Shown here: in pieces, positions 6,215 through 8,492 of the stretch
Layout: each line of letters begins with the position of its first letter
Numbering within the stretch: position 1 is the first letter of the stretch
NCBI GenBank assembly: GCA_046732975.1
Contig: JBKPOG010000222.1
Location: 1-8,492 of the forward strand
Source: JAMXLO01 sp046732975
Lineage (GTDB): Bacteria > Pseudomonadota > Alphaproteobacteria > Acetobacterales > Acetobacteraceae
DNA: 8,492 bases
Direction of reading: 5' to 3'
Notes under the pieces: generated by a model
Seen by the model: only the letters and a program-made list of their open reading frames with translations
Told to the model about the DNA's origin: nothing
Databases searched by the model: none
Position numbers and translations under genes: made by a program

Positions 6215-7714
6215 ATGAACGATCTTCCCTTCACCGGCGGCAGCAATGTCCCAGAGTACACCGTCTCGGAGATTTCCGGTGCGGTGAAGCGCACATTGGA
6301 GGGTAATTTTGGGCGCGTTCGCGTTCGCGGGGAGATCACTGAATTAAAGCGTTACCCTTCGGGCCATATCTACTTCTCGCTCAAAGACGAGGGCGCCAAG
6401 ATCGCCGGAGTCGTCTGGAAATCGTCGGTGCCGCGACTCGGCATGCGGCCGGAGAATGGCGTGGAAGTTGTCGCCACGGGGCGTATCTCAGCCTACACCG
6501 AACGCTCCGCATACCAGCTCATCGTGGAGCGGATGGAATACGCCGGTGTCGGCGCGCTGCTTGCCCGCATCGAAATGCTGCGCGTGCGGCTGGCTGCGGA
6601 AGGGCTGTTCGATGCAGATCGGAAGAAGCCGCTGCCGGTGCTCCCGCGCGTTGTCGGCGTCATCACCAGCGAACGTGGTGCCGTCATCCAGGATATCCGC
6701 ACCACGATTTCTCGTCGTTTCCCGCGGCCGGTACTGCTGTGGCCGGTGCCGGTGCAAGGCGAGGGCGCAGCGGAACGCATCGCGGCCGCGATCATGGGAT
6801 TTTGCCGAATTACGCCACGTCCCGATGTGCTGATTGTCGCGCGCGGCGGTGGCAGCCTGGAAGATCTGATGGCGTTCAATGAGGAGGCGGTGGTGCGTGC
6901 CGTGGCCGAATGCCGGATCCCGCTGATTTCGGCGGTGGGGCACGAGACCGACACGACGTTGATCGACTTCGTCGCCGACCGCCGCGCACCGACACCGACC
7001 GCGGCTGCGGAGCTTGCCGTGCCGGCGCGGACTGACCTCGTATCTGACCTTGAGCACAAGGCAGCCCGGCTGGTTGGCGCATTGAATCGGCTGGTGCAGC
7101 ACCGGCATCTAAGGCTCTCGCGAGCGGAACGTGGACTGCCGGATCTGCCTGGCCTGCTGGGCAATGGTCGCCAACGTTTGGACGATCGGGCGGAACGGCT
7201 GGCGCTGGCATTGCCCAACCTGTTGCAACGACGCCGCACCGCACTCGGCGCGATCGAGCGCAGCCTGCCAGATCTGCCGGGAAGGCTGGCGCATTCCCGG
7301 CAGCGGGTCCAGGAACATCAGGCGCGCCTGATCATCGCGCTGCCGAACTTCGTGGCCCGCCGACATGCGGCGCTCGATCTTTGCGGACAGAAGCTGGTGT
7401 CGTGCCTGCGACACGCTGTCGCCACCATACACAATCGGGCAGGACGTTCGCTTGGGCGTCTGTCGGATGCACCGCTGTGGGCGTCCTTGCGCGAAGCGCG
7501 CGCGCGATTGGACGGCAGTGCGGCGCGTCTCGAGTCGGTATCGCCTCTCGCGGTATTGAAGCGCGGCTATGCAGTTGTTTCCGATGCCGTCGGCCATCCG
7601 CTGACCAGCGCCGCAAGTGTACGCCCCGGCGCGCGTGTGAGACTTCGTTTTGCTGATGGCGAAGTGGGTGCGACGGCCGATAAGCCGGAGCGGCAGGGAC
7701 GGCTGCCGCTATAG
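6215..7714 (+). CDS. xseA: Exodeoxyribonuclease VII large subunit
   Basis: XseA is the catalytic subunit of exonuclease VII, which with several copies of XseB degrades single-stranded DNA from both ends in repair. The 499-residue product has, in order, an N-terminal OB-fold (residues about 12-110: VSEISGAVKRTLEGNFGRVRV, GHIYFSLKDEGAKIAGVVWK). The nuclease domain holds VGVITSERGAVIQDI (147-161), ARGGGSLEDLMAFNEE (209-224) and GHETDTTLIDFVADRRAPT (242-260). A long helical arm spans about 265-440, and the C-terminal segment contains PLAVLKRGYAVV. The length is somewhat above the roughly 450 residues of E. coli XseA, and the extra length is in the arm, which contains a 43-residue repeat. The ATG at 6215 gives the expected short leader before the OB-fold, though no strong ribosome-binding site precedes it. 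The small-subunit gene xseB is not in the window. The stop lies five bases from the convergent hybrid-kinase stop. Confidence 0.95.
   Translation: MNDLPFTGGSNVPEYTVSEISGAVKRTLEGNFGRVRVRGEITELKRYPSGHIYFSLKDEGAKIAGVVWKSSVPRLGMRPENGVEVVATGRISAYTERSAYQLIVERMEYAGVGALLARIEMLRVRLAAEGLFDADRKKPLPVLPRVVGVITSERGAVIQDIRTTISRRFPRPVLLWPVPVQGEGAAERIAAAIMGFCRITPRPDVLIVARGGGSLEDLMAFNEEAVVRAVAECRIPLISAVGHETDTTLIDFVADRRAPTPTAAAELAVPARTDLVSDLEHKAARLVGALNRLVQHRHLRLSRAERGLPDLPGLLGNGRQRLDDRAERLALALPNLLQRRRTALGAIERSLPDLPGRLAHSRQRVQEHQARLIIALPNFVARRHAALDLCGQKLVSCLRHAVATIHNRAGRSLGRLSDAPLWASLREARARLDGSAARLESVSPLAVLKRGYAVVSDAVGHPLTSAASVRPGARVRLRFADGEVGATADKPERQGRLPL
7004..7390 (+). repeat. Three 43-codon tandem repeats inside xseA
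   Basis: Residues 264-306, 307-349 and 350-392 of XseA align at an exact 43-residue offset. Units 2 and 3 share LPDLPG...RQR...ARL/ERL..ALPN...RR.AL. Unit 1 is more diverged but retains the RL..AL..L.Q.R...L....ER pattern. A weaker fourth copy may start at residue 393. The units fall in the predicted helical arm. The match is strong at protein level and only moderate in DNA, so the duplication is old or is kept by selection. Confidence 0.65.
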
Positions 7715-7719
7715 GCGGG

Positions 7720-8492
7720 CTAGGCGCGCCGCACCGTGGCCCGCACCGCTCGCAACAACGCAGCGCGCGAATAAGGCTTCATGACGATCGGATCGTCCAA
7801 CGCCACGTCACCCGTGCCCAAGGCGTCGGCGGCGCCGGTCACATAGATCACTGGCAGGTTCGGCTGAATCGAGCGTGCCAACCGAACGAACTCATAGCCG
7901 GACATGATCGGCATGGCGTAATCGACCAGCGCCAGGTTGATCGGCCCGGCTGCCAGGATGTCACGCGCCTCCGCCGCGTTGCCGGCCTCGCGCACCACAT
8001 ATCCAGCCTCGCGCAGAAAGACCGCGGCGATATCCCGTACGCCCGCATCGTCATCGACCAGCAGTATCGTGCCGCCCACATCGAGGTTCTCTGGGGTGCT
8101 CAACTCCTCTGTCCTCGGATGCGAAGCGTCGACCAGCGCACGAGGCAGATATACTTCTACCGTCGTGCCAATACCGGACGTGCTAAGAAGCTGGACAGTG
8201 CCGCCAAACTGCTTCGCCACACCATAGACCTGAGCCAGTCCCAGGCCGCTGCCTTTGCCAATTTCCTTGGTGGTGAAGAATGGCTCCAATGCCCGTTCAA
8301 GCACCTCGCGCGTCATGCCGGCACCATTGTCCTTCACGGCGAGCCGCACGTAATCGCCCGGTTGCAGTTCGGCCAGATCGGGACGTTCGACATTGCGCGT
8401 GGCGATGCGCAGGCGTCCGCCTTCAGGCATCGCATCCCTGGCATTGATGGCGAGATTGAGGATGACCAGCTCGAGCTGTGTCGGATCACTGA
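7720..8492 (-). CDS. Hybrid sensor histidine kinase, C-terminal part
   Basis: The gene enters from the right edge and ends at a TAG at 7722-7720; the window holds its last 256 residues. An ATG at 8430 is internal: upstream in frame is LVILNLAINARDAMPEGG, the N-box of the kinase ATPase domain. The G1 box VKDNGAGM, an F-box-like EPFFTTKEIGKG and the G2 box GSGLGLAQVYG follow. After a short linker comes a receiver domain: TILLVDDDAGVRDIA with the acidic pocket, LALVDYAMPIMSGYE with the phospho-acceptor Asp, a Thr switch residue in VIYVTGA and Lys in IVMKPYS. This domain order and the motif style are those of soluble or PAS-containing hybrid kinases that pass phosphate on through a receiver. The sensor and H-box parts lie outside the window, so the signal is unknown. 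Nothing visible links it to the two-component pair at 3690-5712. Confidence 0.92.
   Translation of the reverse strand, partial: SDPTQLELVILNLAINARDAMPEGGRLRIATRNVERPDLAELQPGDYVRLAVKDNGAGMTREVLERALEPFFTTKEIGKGSGLGLAQVYGVAKQFGGTVQLLSTSGIGTTVEVYLPRALVDASHPRTEELSTPENLDVGGTILLVDDDAGVRDIAAVFLREAGYVVREAGNAAEARDILAAGPINLALVDYAMPIMSGYEFVRLARSIQPNLPVIYVTGAADALGTGDVALDDPIVMKPYSRAALLRAVRATVRRA

Noticed and set aside
6493..7239. Minus-strand frame of 248 codons opposite xseA
   Set aside because: The xseA motifs are unambiguous on the plus strand; this translation is Ser/Arg-rich with no family features.
1..8492. CRISPR array, insertion sequence, phage or toxin-antitoxin system
   Set aside because: No regularly spaced repeats, transposase, integrase, phage or toxin-like product was seen on either strand.

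Overview
The window is GC-rich (intergenic AT runs stand out) and densely packed. It reads as chromosomal DNA of an alphaproteobacterium, most likely a sphingomonad (Sphingomonas, Novosphingobium or relatives). That placement rests on the style of the truA and xseA products, the OmpR-type two-component pair and the short Ala-rich secreted protein. It is an inference from sequence style, not a database result.

Layout, left to right. (1) The 3' end of a plus-strand gene encoding a DUF1906 (Rv2525c-like, glycoside-hydrolase-like) protein runs off the left edge. (2) Facing it with no spacer is a minus-strand catabolic pair. The first gene is a tartrate/D-malate dehydrogenase of the isocitrate/isopropylmalate dehydrogenase superfamily. 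It overlaps a downstream acyl-CoA-dehydrogenase-fold flavin monooxygenase (HsaA-like) that is broken by a one-base frameshift in a G run. (3) Divergent from the pair is truA, tRNA pseudouridine synthase A. (4) Next is an overlapping OmpR-family response regulator and membrane histidine kinase pair, ending at a strong hairpin. (5) A convergent 86-residue secreted protein of unknown function follows. (6) An intergenic stretch carries two tandem 20-bp dyads that look like a repressor operator. (7) xseA encodes the large subunit of exonuclease VII, with an unusually clear 43-residue tandem repeat in its helical arm. (8) The 3' part of a minus-strand hybrid histidine kinase (ATPase plus receiver domain) runs off the right edge.

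The housekeeping genes (truA, xseA) are interleaved with signalling and accessory metabolism genes. The only clear functional units are the dehydrogenase/monooxygenase pair and the response regulator/kinase pair. I saw no tRNA, rRNA, CRISPR array, insertion sequence, prophage or defence island, and no gene set that I can defend as a wholly new system. The best leads are the tandem operator-like dyads at 6101-6138, the frameshifted monooxygenase, the uncharacterised secreted protein beside the operator, and the XseA repeat.
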